Shown: positions 50,245 through 60,102, counted from the stretch's first letter. The stretch is DNA of 64,000 nt from Terriglobia bacterium (GCA_020072585.1 JAIQGL010000019.1:62001-126000), one strand, 5' to 3'. Numbers and translations: made by a program. The notes: a model not told the origin generated them from the sequence alone.

Positions 50245-52906
50245 GGCTTTTCCGCCTTTCTGAAACAGGAAGGGTCAAGGAAAAGCAGGTGTGACCGTGG
50301 TCTTCCGTGACCTCAAGTCTGCCGCCATGCTCTTCAGCAATGGCTCTGGACAGGCTCAATCCTAGTCCCGTGCCCTTGCCGACTTCCTTGGTGGTGAAAA
50401 ATGGTTCCATAATTCGTCCTTTGAGTTCTGGCGCCACGCCGAGGCCGCTATCAACGACAGAGAGGACGATTGATTTGTCACGGCGTTCGACATTCATCCG
50501 GACCCATTTCTCTCCCGGTTGATCGGCTACGGCGTCGAGTGCGTTTGTGAGCAGGTTGAGCAACACCTGGGAAATCTGTACTTCGCGGCAGGCAATCTGC
50601 AGGTCAGGATCAAGAGCGGGCAAGCGCAGAGTCACAGATTGATCTTTGAACTTTGCCTGGCAGACTTCCAGCGTCTGCTCGACAATCTTGCTCACATGAA
50701 CGGAGAGGAACGGATCTTGCGATCCGTCGCGAGCGATACGACGCATACTCTTCACGATCCTGGCGATGCGGTCGGCGGTCTGCCGGATACGGGTCGCGGT
50801 CCGTACAAGCACCTCCACCGGCACCTCGCCCTCCTCTTTGGCTGTGTCCAGGAGATCACTGGCCGAAGCGTGAATAATGGCCAGAGGATTGTTGATCTCG
50901 TGGGCTACGCCCCCGGCCATCATGCCAAGCGCGGAAAGACGCGCTGTTGCTGCCAGTTGCGCTTCCATGCGTTTACGTTCGGTGATATCCATGCCGACGC
51001 CAACAATGCGAGTCGGGTTTCCATGCCCATCCAGGACCAACCCCTGAGCGGAAGAAATATGACGTAAAGATCCGTCCGGCCGGATGATTCGGAATTCCAC
51101 GTAGTTCTGGGTCTTCAGACGGACCGTCCTCTCCAGCGAAGCTTCGGCGTTGGGGAGATCGTCGGGATGGACGAGCCGCGCCCAGCTTGCATAAGGCATG
51201 GGAACCATCTTGGGGATTCCGAACATTTCGAACAAAGTATCGTCCCAGACCGTTTGTTGGGTGCGCAGATCCAGGTCCCAGACACCGATTGAGGCTGCAC
51301 GAGTGGCCAGGGAGAGGCGTTCGGTCTGGATCTTGAGTTCGGACTCGGCGTGCTTGCGCGCGGTGATGTCCTCAACCATGGCAAGAGCGTAGAGAATATT
51401 GCCCTGGTGGCCGCGGATAACTGAGCGGGTCAGGCGAACCCAGATGATTTCGCCACTTTTTTTGATGGAGCGCTTCTCCATCTGGTAGTAAGGGATCTGA
51501 TTGGTGAAGAGCTGTTCGGCCAGTTTGATGTCCGCCTGCAGGTCATCAGGATGCGTGACATCGGCGAAGGTCAGTCCGAGGAATTCAGACTCCGTGTACC
51601 CCACCATCTCGCAAAGCGCATTGTTGACTTTCAGAAAGCGGTAATCGGTTGCTATCAGAGCAAGTCCGATTGGACCTTCTTCGAAAACCCGGCGGAAGCG
51701 TTCCTCGCTCTCCCGTAATTCGGCTTCTGCCTGTTTGCGCGCACTGATGTCGCGGAGGGCCAGGGACGTCCTGATCTCGCCATTGGTATCTTTGAAAGCG
51801 ACAGTGGAAATCTCCAAGGGAAAGAAAGTGCCGTCCGTGCGTCTGGCACTGAGTTCACCATGGGCCTTTCCAGTACGCGCCCGCTCCTCCACTAAGATTT
51901 GCAAACGGGGGTCGCTCGTGTCTATGAGTCCTGAGCGTCCTGCCTGACAAATTTCCTGTTCTGTACGGCCAAAAATACGGCAGGCGCTGGGGTTGGCTGC
52001 GTGGATGGCGCCATCAGGACTGGTGAGCATGAAACCATCAAAGCTGTTCTCAAATGCCATGCGGTAAATGAGCAGTTCCTGGCTACGGCTCCAGGCGGAT
52101 TGAGCAAGATAGACAGTAAGTCCAAAAATCAAGGCTACAATGAAGCCACCCGCCAGAAAGCTCCAGGAGAGCAGCGCGAAATTGCTTTCTTCATGCACGA
52201 TGAATGCCTGCCACAGCCCTAGAACACCAACGGCCACAGCGAGCCCTACACTTAGGGGAAGCCAGTTCGGCAAATAGGAAGAACGAGGTTTTTCCTTCCA
52301 TCCAATTGCCAAAAGTCCAGCACCAAGCAGCAGGAACCCGGCCCTGGTATGGAGTGCAACACGGGCAATGTGGCCCCAGACATATACATCCTTTTGCGCG
52401 ATGAGATAACTCACGCCACTGACGGTCCCTACCGTCAAGACCACCGAGCCCACCATCCCCAGGATCGACGAAACGTACCGAGCTACAGGCCGGAAAGCAA
52501 CAGTGACCAGCGCTGAACTGATGAGCAAGAAGCACACCGCAGTAACCGGAGACATGCGGCCTGGCAGAGGAGCCAGCGCAGTTGCATATCCTTTTCCCAG
52601 CAACTCATCTATGCCAAAGTCAGCATTGAGCACATATTCAAGGCAGGTAAGTGCGGCAATGAGCAAAGAAAGAGCAGCGCAAATCACTCCCAACCGGCGT
52701 CGTCCGGTACTCATGAGGATGAGTGCAAGCCCGCAGAGTAGAAAGCCCAAAGCGGTCATGCGCTGCATGGGGGCGAGCGCGGGAGAAATCTGAATGATGG
52801 GGACATAATGCACCCACCAGCCCACCAGCACGGCCAGGCCCAGCAGACACGATGCCGTTCCGGTGATTAGCGCAAAGCGCCTGGGCCAATCGGTCGGTGA
52901 AGCCAT
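50234..52906 (-). CDS. Multi-PAS membrane histidine kinase
   Basis: 890 residues. About eight hydrophobic segments (20-290) form an N-terminal integral membrane sensor. Three PAS domains (about 300-420, 425-545 and 550-670) follow, each ending in a D-I-x-A/E-R-K coiled signal helix. HisKA has GVAHEINNPLAIIHASASDL with the phospho-acceptor His; HATPase has DSGLGVAPEL and GKGTGLGLSLS. It is a hybrid-free kinase. The next gene downstream overlaps by 11 bp and encodes a REC-PilZ-like protein, the likely phosphotransfer partner. Signals are unknown. Confidence 0.95.
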   Translation of the reverse strand: MASPTDWPRRFALITGTASCLLGLAVLVGWWVHYVPIIQISPALAPMQRMTALGFLLCGLALILMSTGRRRLGVICAALSLLIAALTCLEYVLNADFGIDELLGKGYATALAPLPGRMSPVTAVCFLLISSALVTVAFRPVARYVSSILGMVGSVVLTVGTVSGVSYLIAQKDVYVWGHIARVALHTRAGFLLLGAGLLAIGWKEKPRSSYLPNWLPLSVGLAVAVGVLGLWQAFIVHEESNFALLSWSFLAGGFIVALIFGLTVYLAQSAWSRSQELLIYRMAFENSFDGFMLTSPDGAIHAANPSACRIFGRTEQEICQAGRSGLIDTSDPRLQILVEERARTGKAHGELSARRTDGTFFPLEISTVAFKDTNGEIRTSLALRDISARKQAEAELRESEERFRRVFEEGPIGLALIATDYRFLKVNNALCEMVGYTESEFLGLTFADVTHPDDLQADIKLAEQLFTNQIPYYQMEKRSIKKSGEIIWVRLTRSVIRGHQGNILYALAMVEDITARKHAESELKIQTERLSLATRAASIGVWDLDLRTQQTVWDDTLFEMFGIPKMVPMPYASWARLVHPDDLPNAEASLERTVRLKTQNYVEFRIIRPDGSLRHISSAQGLVLDGHGNPTRIVGVGMDITERKRMEAQLAATARLSALGMMAGGVAHEINNPLAIIHASASDLLDTAKEEGEVPVEVLVRTATRIRQTADRIARIVKSMRRIARDGSQDPFLSVHVSKIVEQTLEVCQAKFKDQSVTLRLPALDPDLQIACREVQISQVLLNLLTNALDAVADQPGEKWVRMNVERRDKSIVLSVVDSGLGVAPELKGRIMEPFFTTKEVGKGTGLGLSLSRAIAEEHGGRLEVTEDHGHTCFSLTLPVSERRKSHAA

Positions 52907-53204
52907 AAATCCTTTACTGCCAGAACATTAGCAGAGAATCCCGTTGTTGGGAAACCTCGCGGAGCATATCAGTATGAAATCATAGAGGCCAGGGCATCGA
53001 CAAGATGTGATACCCATCACAACCACCACCGATGCAGAGCACCGGGAGAGCAGGAGAGATTCACCGTTCCATCGCCGCGCGTGACGAACCCGGGGCCCCG
53101 ACATGCCCAGCAGTTTGACGCATTAGGGCCAACTAAAGTCAGGCCTGACGCTTGTGTCCAAGACCCCGAAACGATAGGAGATTGCGAGCTGCGTCAAAGC
53201 GCGC
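52907..53204. other. Intergenic region, 298 bp
   Basis: No gene seen. A perfect 12-bp palindrome GTCAGGCCTGAC lies at 53138-53149, 56 bp beyond the pheT stop, without a T-run. Confidence 0.4.
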
Positions 53205-55295
53205 TTATTCGCGCAACTCGTAGCCTGCCGACTTGATTCCTTCCACCACGCGTTCACGGGTGTGCGTGACTTCGTCCGCGGTCATCGTGCGGTCGTCAGC
53301 GCCCAGGGTCAGACGGAAAGAGACACTCTTTTTATCTGGCGGCAAGGGGAAGATCAACAGGAATTGCAGTCCGATCAGTCCTTCGCCGGCCAGCTGCCGC
53401 AGCCTGGTTTCCAGATTGCCGACGAGTTCATGCGATCCGGCAACAATCGAGAGATCAAAGCTGCTGGAGGGGAAGCGGCGCAATGGGCGATAAGCCTGGC
53501 GCTGTGCGGGCAGTGCCTGTAGAGCGTCAAGGTCAAGCTGAAGAATGGCGGCGCGGCCACGGTCCAGCAGGCTGGGGTGCAGCTCATAGAGATTCCCAAC
53601 TTGCTGGCCAGCGATTTCAACATGGGCTGACCGCTCAGGGTGCATGGTTTTGCCGTGGGCCTTTGCGGGCACAACCTTGCAATCCAGGGCGAGATATTGG
53701 GCCACTCGCTTCATCTCCAACAGGTTCGCGCCGTTCGTCTCGCGGCCATAGATGGCAGCGGCCAGGTGCGTTCGCTCGACCGGAGCGCCGTCTTTGCCTT
53801 TGCAATATTCGCGTCCGATTTCGAAGAGGCGGAAATCGGAGAAGAAGCGGCTATTATCGGCCAGATTGCGGCGAATCCCGGGCAGCAGGGTGGGGCGCAT
53901 GTATTTCTGCTCGGCAATGATCGGGTTGGCGACTTGCAGCAGTTTCTCCGGGGCGTAACCAAACATTGCCGCATCAGCGTCAGAGATAAAAGAGTAATTT
54001 GAAACCTCAGTGAAGCCCTGGCCGGTGAGCGCGTCGCGCACGGCGCGATGCTGCTCATGCTCAAGATTGCGCGCGGTTGGCGCTGCCAGAACCGCTGGCG
54101 CCTGCGGGACGATGGAAGCGTAGCCGACCATGCGGCCGATCTCTTCCACCAGATCTTCTGGGATGGAAATGTCCTTGGTGGCGCGCCAGCTTGGCACGGT
54201 GAGCAGCAGTTTGCGCCCGTTCAGTTGCTCCACGCCGAAGACCAGCGAGCGGAAGATGTTGATGACTTCTTCCGTAGAGAGCTTTCGCCCAAGCTTGCGC
54301 TCGGCCCAATCGATATCGAGCTGGATTTTGGGCGGTGCAGATTTGCGCGCGTAAACATCAATCGGCTGCGCGGCCTGTGATCCCGGTGAAATTTGTTTCA
54401 AAAGCTCAACGGCGCGGGCCAGAGCGCGGACGGTGTTCTCCGGGTCCTGGCCTTTTTCAAAGCGCATGGAGGCGTCCGTGCGCAGCTTGAGCCGCGAAGA
54501 TGACTTGCGGACGTTTGCCGCGGGAAACGAAGCCGCTTCAAGAACAATACGTCTTGTAGTGGCACGGATCGCGGTGTCATTGCCGCCGATGATTCCGGCA
54601 ATGCCGACGGGTTTCTCCGCATCGGCGATGACGATGTCTTCCGGGCCAAGAGAGTATTTTTCTCCGTTTAAGGCCAGAATCGGCTCGCCTTTGCGCGCCG
54701 CGCGGACAACGATCGTATCGCCCAGGAGATCGGCGTCATAGGCGTGCATGGGCTGGCCGAGCTCGCACAAAACATAATTCGTCACGTCGACGAGATTGTT
54801 GATTGGATTTACGCCGAGCGAGTTGAGGCGGTACTGCATCCACAGCGGTGAAGGCGCGACCTTCACGTTTTCCACGCGCTGTCCGCTGAAGCGCGCGCAG
54901 AGAGACGCATCTCCAATCGTGATGGAGAGGTCGCCCTTGCTTGTGGCTCTGGGCAGCGGGGCCCCATTCGCGCCCGCTTTTGGCGTGAATGGGTAGAGAT
55001 CGCCCACGGGATCGGCAACGCTCAGGCCCGCGATGGCGGCTACTTCACGCGCCATGCCCAGGTGTCCCCACAAGTCAGGCCGATTCGTCAGCGATTTATT
55101 GTCGATCTCAATAATCGAGTCAGGATCTGAGTTTTCCGCGTGCGCCACGGCGGCTACGCTGGCGCCGGGGAACGCGCCGGGATCGTGCACGCCTTCGCAT
55201 TCGGCGGTCTTCATGGTGATCTGCTGGGCGAGCGTGGTCACGTCCATTTTCAGGCCGGGGACAAGCTCGCGAAGCCATGTATAAGAAAACTTCAT
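53205..55295 (-). CDS. pheT: Phenylalanine-tRNA ligase beta subunit, short form
   Basis: 696 residues, compared with about 790-800 for the usual enzyme. The N-terminal MKFSYTWLRELVPGLKMDVT reads directly into the B1/B5-type domain (SLTNRPDLWGHLGMAREVAA); the OB-fold tRNA-binding (EMAP-like) domain that normally follows residue 40 is missing. B3/B4 editing-domain and C-terminal anticodon-binding segments are present (RFPSSSFDLSIV, DKKSVSFRLTL). With PheS it forms the tetramer that charges tRNA-Phe. ATG 55295 is 3 bp after the pheS stop, giving one operon. Confidence 0.95.
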   Translation of the reverse strand: MKFSYTWLRELVPGLKMDVTTLAQQITMKTAECEGVHDPGAFPGASVAAVAHAENSDPDSIIEIDNKSLTNRPDLWGHLGMAREVAAIAGLSVADPVGDLYPFTPKAGANGAPLPRATSKGDLSITIGDASLCARFSGQRVENVKVAPSPLWMQYRLNSLGVNPINNLVDVTNYVLCELGQPMHAYDADLLGDTIVVRAARKGEPILALNGEKYSLGPEDIVIADAEKPVGIAGIIGGNDTAIRATTRRIVLEAASFPAANVRKSSSRLKLRTDASMRFEKGQDPENTVRALARAVELLKQISPGSQAAQPIDVYARKSAPPKIQLDIDWAERKLGRKLSTEEVINIFRSLVFGVEQLNGRKLLLTVPSWRATKDISIPEDLVEEIGRMVGYASIVPQAPAVLAAPTARNLEHEQHRAVRDALTGQGFTEVSNYSFISDADAAMFGYAPEKLLQVANPIIAEQKYMRPTLLPGIRRNLADNSRFFSDFRLFEIGREYCKGKDGAPVERTHLAAAIYGRETNGANLLEMKRVAQYLALDCKVVPAKAHGKTMHPERSAHVEIAGQQVGNLYELHPSLLDRGRAAILQLDLDALQALPAQRQAYRPLRRFPSSSFDLSIVAGSHELVGNLETRLRQLAGEGLIGLQFLLIFPLPPDKKSVSFRLTLGADDRTMTADEVTHTRERVVEGIKSAGYELRE

Positions 55296-55298
55296 AGT

Positions 55299-56327
55299 CT
55301 AAAACTGGTTCAGGAAACGCAGATCGCCGCTTTGCAGCAGGCGTATATCGTCAATCGCATAACGCATCATGGCCAAGCGGGTAAGGCCGAGCCCAAAAGC
55401 AAATCCGTTCCACTCCTGCGGATCGAGCCCGCAATTGGCGATCACGTTGGGATGCACCAGACCGCACGGCAGCAGCTCCACCCATCCGCTCTGCTTGCAG
55501 ACGGCGCAGCCGTTGCCGCCGCAGATTAAGCATTGGATATCGAGCTCAAATCCGGGTTCCACAAAAGGGAAGTAGCCGGGGCGCAGGCGCACTGTGACTT
55601 TGCGGCCAAACACGGAGCTGAGTAGCGTCTGCATGAAATAAATCAGGTGGCTGACGGAGACGTCGCGGTCCACCATCATTCCCTCTACCTGATAGAACGT
55701 GTGCTCGTGCGAGGCATCCACTTCCTCATTGCGAAAGACACGGCCGGGAGCGATCATCCGCATGGGTGCTCCATATTTTTGCAGCGCGCGTACCTGCACC
55801 GGCGAAGTATGCGTGCGCAGCAGATGACCGTCAGTCATCCAGAAGGTGTCCTGCATGTCGCGCGCAGGATGGTCGGACGGAATATTCAGCGCGTCAAAGT
55901 TGTAGTAATCAGTCTCGACTTCGGGGCCATCGAGCACGCGGAAGCCCATGGAGATGAACAGTTGCTCAATTTCGTCCTGCACCTGCGTGACCGGATGAAT
56001 GTGGCCGGGCGCGATGCCCTGCGGCGGAACGGTCAGGTCTATCCACTCGGCCTTGAAGCGCTGATCGGACTCGGAACCTTCGAGCGATGCCTTGCGGTCT
56101 TCGAATGATTTTTCCAGCGTGGCTTTCGCTTCATTCAAAAGCTGACCTGCCTTGGCGCGATCTTCCGGCGCCATGGCGCCAAAAGTTTTGCTGATGCCGG
56201 CGAGTTCACCTTTGCGTCCCAGCACGGCGACGCGGACCTTTTCCAGGTCAGCCAGCGACGCTGCGGCGTTGATATTGCCCAGGGCCGATTGCGTAAGGTC
56301 TTTGATGGTCTGTATCGGGTTTGTCAA
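55299..56327 (-). CDS. pheS: Phenylalanine-tRNA ligase alpha subunit
   Basis: 342 residues, matching the normal family length of about 330-350. Class II motif 2 (FRNEEVDASHEHTFYQVEGM) and motif 3 (FAFGLGLTRLAMMRYAIDDI) are intact, as is the VETDYYNFDALNIPSDHPAR segment. A zinc-like CXXC pair (CLICGGNGCAVC) occurs near the C-terminus. Start TTG 56327 is used because a near-consensus promoter (56361-56389) lies just upstream, so the longer GTG 56405 reading would begin before transcription. It starts the pheS-pheT operon. Confidence 0.95.
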   Translation of the reverse strand: MTNPIQTIKDLTQSALGNINAAASLADLEKVRVAVLGRKGELAGISKTFGAMAPEDRAKAGQLLNEAKATLEKSFEDRKASLEGSESDQRFKAEWIDLTVPPQGIAPGHIHPVTQVQDEIEQLFISMGFRVLDGPEVETDYYNFDALNIPSDHPARDMQDTFWMTDGHLLRTHTSPVQVRALQKYGAPMRMIAPGRVFRNEEVDASHEHTFYQVEGMMVDRDVSVSHLIYFMQTLLSSVFGRKVTVRLRPGYFPFVEPGFELDIQCLICGGNGCAVCKQSGWVELLPCGLVHPNVIANCGLDPQEWNGFAFGLGLTRLAMMRYAIDDIRLLQSGDLRFLNQF

Positions 56328-56360
56328 CGGTATCTCAAGCTCGCGAATGAGTAATCCTAG

Positions 56361-56389
56361 ACTATAGAGGGCACGTGGGATGGGGTCAA
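56361..56389 (-). promoter_or_regulatory. Sigma-70 promoter of pheST
   Basis: TTGACC (56389-56384), 17-bp spacer and TATAGT (56366-56361) on the minus strand. It overlaps the 3' end of the upstream GNAT gene. The transcript start would be near 56354, about 27 nt before TTG 56327. Confidence 0.75.
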
Positions 56390-57000
56390 CCTGAAGGGTC
56401 GCCACCAGGGAACGGCCGCTGGAGGCGAGACAGCAATGTTTGCTTCACTTGAGGCCATTCCTTCAGGATGATGCTATAGAGGGCCGTGTCAGTGCGGATG
56501 CCGCCAGGAAGTACAGAAAAGTTCCGCAAAATTCCTTCGAACCCGGCGCCCAGAGATTCAATTGCAGTCCGCGAGATCCTGTTTCCAGCGCTAGCTTTCA
56601 GCTGAACTCTTTGCATTTCCATGGTTTCAAACGCATGCATGAGGAGGAGCAGTTTTGTTCGGGTGTTCACTCCAGTACGCCGCACAGACGGTACTAACCA
56701 GGACCGCCCTAGTTCGCAACGCTTGTGCCGTAAATGGATTTCATACAGGCTCGTGCTTCCGAGCACGGCCCCTGAATTCCGGTCAACGATTGCAAACGGC
56801 GCACCGGTTCCTCTGGAGGGCTCTTCGAGTGCTGCGTCGAACCACGTTCTAACGGCCCGCTCGTCGCTCAGGTCTGCGAAGCCCATATACTTCCAGATCG
56901 AGGGATCCCGGACCGACGCGAGTATGCCATCGAAATGCCGCTCCTCAAGCGGCTCCAGAATAACGGAGTCTTTAGTCAACGGAATTTGTGGTATCTGCAC
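56386..57000 (-). CDS. GNAT N-acetyltransferase
   Basis: 204 residues. Opening VILEPLEERHFDGILASVRD, then YEIHLRHKRCELGRSWLVPS and VRRTGVNTRTKLLLLMHAFE, are GNAT strands and the acetyl-CoA loop region (here R-R-T-G-V-N, in place of Q/R-x-x-G-x-G/A), of the type in RimJ/RimL-like acetyltransferases. GTG 57000 follows GAAGG; the open frame continues to 57111 with non-conserved sequence. Its 3' end carries the pheST promoter. Confidence 0.8.
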   Translation of the reverse strand: MQIPQIPLTKDSVILEPLEERHFDGILASVRDPSIWKYMGFADLSDERAVRTWFDAALEEPSRGTGAPFAIVDRNSGAVLGSTSLYEIHLRHKRCELGRSWLVPSVRRTGVNTRTKLLLLMHAFETMEMQRVQLKASAGNRISRTAIESLGAGFEGILRNFSVLPGGIRTDTALYSIILKEWPQVKQTLLSRLQRPFPGGDPSG

Positions 57001-57325
57001 GAGATAACCTTCATTTCGAGGAGCCCGCCCAAGTCGATGCAAAAGCTGACCATGGGCAGACGCTCCAAAAAGAGTAACAAATCGGCAGAGATTGCCGGGC
57101 GGTTCCAGCAAGTCGACGCGTGTCCTGATACGTGTTGCAGGAGGGGCCTACAAGGTTCAGCCGCGAAGCCGGCTTGCGCTGAGCGGCGCTGCAACAGGCG
57201 CGGGTCCATGATAGTTCAGGCCATTTTGCAGAGCGGTTTCGGTACGCGAAGCGTGCTAAAATACTGAAGACAGCTGCGTTCCCGCCGCGTAAGCCGGAAT
57301 CCCCTTCGCAGTTCCCGAAAAACTA

Positions 57326-58972
57326 ATGATTTCAGTCAGTAACGTTTCCATGCGCTACGGCGCAAAAATTTTGTTTGAAGAGGTCAGCACGGCATTTACG
57401 CCGGGGAAGCGCTATGGCCTCACCGGCCCGAATGGCGCGGGCAAGACCACGTTCATGAACCTTCTTTCCGGCGATCTTGAGCCGCAGAAGGGCAGCGTGG
57501 TGCGCCCTAAAAAGCTCAGCGTGCTGCGCCAGGACCAGTTCGCGTTTGACGCTTATCGCGTGATCGATACGGTCATCATGGGCAACAAGCGCCTGTGGGC
57601 GGCAATGGAAGAGCGCAACCACATCTACGAAAAGCCGGAGATGAGCAATGAAGACGGCATGCGGCTGGGTGAGCTCGAAGGAATCGTGGGTGAAGAAGAT
57701 GGATATTCGGCGGAGACCGACGCGGCCATTCTGCTTCAGGGCCTCGACATTCCGGACGCGCTGCATGAACGCAAGATGAGTGAGATCCAGGGCGGACAGA
57801 AGATGCGCGTGCTGCTGGCGCAGGCGCTATTTGGGCATCCGCAGGCGTTGCTGCTGGACGAGCCTACGAACCATCTTGATCTGGACTCCATTCACTGGCT
57901 CCAGGATTTTCTCAATCGCTATGACGGCGTGCTGATCACCATATCGCACGACCGCCACTTTCTGAACAGCATCTGCACGCACATTGCAGACATCGACTAC
58001 GAAACCATCATCACCTATACCGGCGGGTATGACGATATGGTGATGGCCAAGACGCAGGTCCGCTCGCAGATTGAAGGGCAGAATGCGCAGCGCGAGAAAA
58101 AGATCGCGCAGCTTCAGGAGTTTATTGCGCGCTTTTCGGCCGGCACCCGCTCCAGCCAGGTGCAGTCGCGGCGCAAGGAAGTGGAGCGCCTTCAGGTTAC
58201 CGAGCTCGCGCGCTCCAACATCGCGCGCCCTTTCCTCAAGTTTGAAATGAAGCGGCCTTCGGGCAAACATATTCTTGAGCTGGAAGGCGTCACCAAGTCA
58301 TACGACGCCGAGGTCGACATTATTCAGAGTTTTACCGCCAGCGTGCTGCGCGGAGAAAAGATTGCCCTGATGGGACGCAACGGCGTTGGCAAAACCACGC
58401 TGCTCAACGCGTTGCTGGCCAACTCGCCCACGACGCCAGAGACTGAGCTGCGCAAAACTTCAGGCTACGCGGGCCCATTCCTGAGCGACGGTAAGGTTAC
58501 CTGGGGACACGAAGCCGCTGTCGGCTATTTCCCGCAGGACCATCGCAGCCTGATTGAGCCCGGCATGAGCATTCTGGACTGGATTTTTCAGTGGGATCCC
58601 TCGGTTTCCAATGAAGAGATCCGTGGACTGCTGGGGCAGATGCTCTTTGTCCGCGATGAAGCCACCAAAAAGACTGACGTGCTTTCCGGCGGCGAGGCAG
58701 CGCGTATCCTCTTCTGCAAGCTCATGCTGCAGAAGCCGAACGTGCTGGTGCTGGACGAGCCCACCAACCACCTTGATCTTGAATCCATTAACGCGCTGAA
58801 CATTGCGCTGCAGCGCTACCAGGGAACGGTGCTGCTGGTGACGCACGACCACGACTTGATCGATGAAGTGGCCACACGCATCTGGCACTTTGACGACCAT
58901 AAGATTGAGGATTTCAAAGGGACCTACGAAGCCTACCAGGCGGCAAGCCAGCAATTGGCAGTTGGCAAATAG
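57326..58972 (+). CDS. ABC-F ATPase, YbiT-like
   Basis: 548 residues with two ABC domains: Walker A GPNGAGKTT and GRNGVGKTT, Walker B LLLDEPTNHLDLDS and LVLDEPTNHLDLES, and signatures MSEIQGGQK and LSGGEAAR. No membrane domain. The first signature deviates from LSGG, as in YbiT. Between them is the ABC-F linker of about 80 residues with a helical arm (QREKKIAQLQEFIARFSAG). ABC-F proteins act on the ribosome; YbiT-type ones are linked to translation quality control. A TAAAAT-like -10 lies near 57258. Confidence 0.93.
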   Translation: MISVSNVSMRYGAKILFEEVSTAFTPGKRYGLTGPNGAGKTTFMNLLSGDLEPQKGSVVRPKKLSVLRQDQFAFDAYRVIDTVIMGNKRLWAAMEERNHIYEKPEMSNEDGMRLGELEGIVGEEDGYSAETDAAILLQGLDIPDALHERKMSEIQGGQKMRVLLAQALFGHPQALLLDEPTNHLDLDSIHWLQDFLNRYDGVLITISHDRHFLNSICTHIADIDYETIITYTGGYDDMVMAKTQVRSQIEGQNAQREKKIAQLQEFIARFSAGTRSSQVQSRRKEVERLQVTELARSNIARPFLKFEMKRPSGKHILELEGVTKSYDAEVDIIQSFTASVLRGEKIALMGRNGVGKTTLLNALLANSPTTPETELRKTSGYAGPFLSDGKVTWGHEAAVGYFPQDHRSLIEPGMSILDWIFQWDPSVSNEEIRGLLGQMLFVRDEATKKTDVLSGGEAARILFCKLMLQKPNVLVLDEPTNHLDLESINALNIALQRYQGTVLLVTHDHDLIDEVATRIWHFDDHKIEDFKGTYEAYQAASQQLAVGK

Positions 58973-59106
58973 CCTTTAGCAAAATGCATTGGAACTCGTC
59001 TCCCGGCCCTGCAGACTTAATTGGACCGTTGGCGCCGGCCGGGGGACGCTTCTTCTTCATCTGATTTTTCCGCAAACTATGAATCCTGTTACGTCTCTAC
59101 AACAGG

Positions 59107-60102
59107 ATGACTACGCAACCTGTTCAGCTGCCGATTCCAGCGGATTTTTCTGACTTTGAGCGGTCTTTGGTCGAAAAGACAGAGCTGGCATTGGTGGAGG
59201 GGCTGCAACTGGAGCGATGGAGCCGCGATCCTGACCGCAAGATTGAGCTACACCCGCTCAACCTGAACCGCCAATACAATCTGCAGAACCAGGCATACGG
59301 CTATTTCGCCAATGTTCTGATCAACGGCCAGACTCTGACGGCGCTGGGTGCGCTGCAGGAAGTAGAGTTCGGAAAGATCCCCGGACGAAACGCGAAGCAG
59401 CGGCTGAAGGACTATGTGTTGCGTCTCTTCCTGAATACCTCCAACTGGGTCTATCCGAATGGCGACCCCGGCGGCTTTACCTTTAAGCAGATGCTCTATT
59501 GCACCGCTGACGGGGAGTATGGCCGCTATCCTGACGACCAGCTGACCAATGTGCAGGACTGGAACGTGATCGGCCCAAAATACCGGTGGTCACTCTTTAC
59601 CGGCTATCTGCATGATTTTGCGGTCCGGCTTGGCCCGCTGAAAAAGAATTTCAAGGAAGCGGTCGCCGTGGTGCAGCATCCGGATTTTATTCACATTGTG
59701 GAGAATCCGTATCCGGGCTACAAGCTGGAAGTGGCGATCGGCTATCCGTTCATTGACTACGCGCCAATTCCCAACTATTTCGGCTTTGGTCCGGGCAAAT
59801 TCAATTGGGCGGTCAAAACGTATTCCTTCCTGCTGCGGGACAACAATGAAGTCTGCTGCAACATGGATTTTGTTGCCGGCGCGCGGCCCAAAAAAGTTTT
59901 TAATTTTGGCGAATTGATTCCCGATCCGATCTATGGGGCAGCCGCAGTACTGAAATTCTTTACGCTGGGGCTCTTTCCGGCACAGAAGGTGCATGACTTC
60001 ATGGATCTGGAGATGGCCACGCTGCATTCTCAGGTGCACCAGGCGTTGATGGAAGGAAGCTCGAAGGTGTTTGCTGCCTGGATCAAGGACAACGCGCTTT
60101 AG
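59107..60102 (+). CDS. Hypothetical protein, family not recognised
   Basis: 331 residues, soluble, with no signal peptide or membrane helix. Aromatic-rich strands occur throughout (YGYFANVLINGQTLTALGAL; NTSNWVYPNGDPGGFTFKQM; AIGYPFIDYAPIPNYFGFGP), and a C-terminal helix (LEMATLHSQVHQALMEGSSK). Two cysteines (EVCCNMD) are adjacent near residue 258. The pattern suggests a beta-sandwich. Start ATG 59107 has only a weak ribosome-binding site. The gene stands between the ABC-F gene and the convergent FG-GAP gene. Function unknown. Confidence 0.75.
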   Translation: MTTQPVQLPIPADFSDFERSLVEKTELALVEGLQLERWSRDPDRKIELHPLNLNRQYNLQNQAYGYFANVLINGQTLTALGALQEVEFGKIPGRNAKQRLKDYVLRLFLNTSNWVYPNGDPGGFTFKQMLYCTADGEYGRYPDDQLTNVQDWNVIGPKYRWSLFTGYLHDFAVRLGPLKKNFKEAVAVVQHPDFIHIVENPYPGYKLEVAIGYPFIDYAPIPNYFGFGPGKFNWAVKTYSFLLRDNNEVCCNMDFVAGARPKKVFNFGELIPDPIYGAAAVLKFFTLGLFPAQKVHDFMDLEMATLHSQVHQALMEGSSKVFAAWIKDNAL

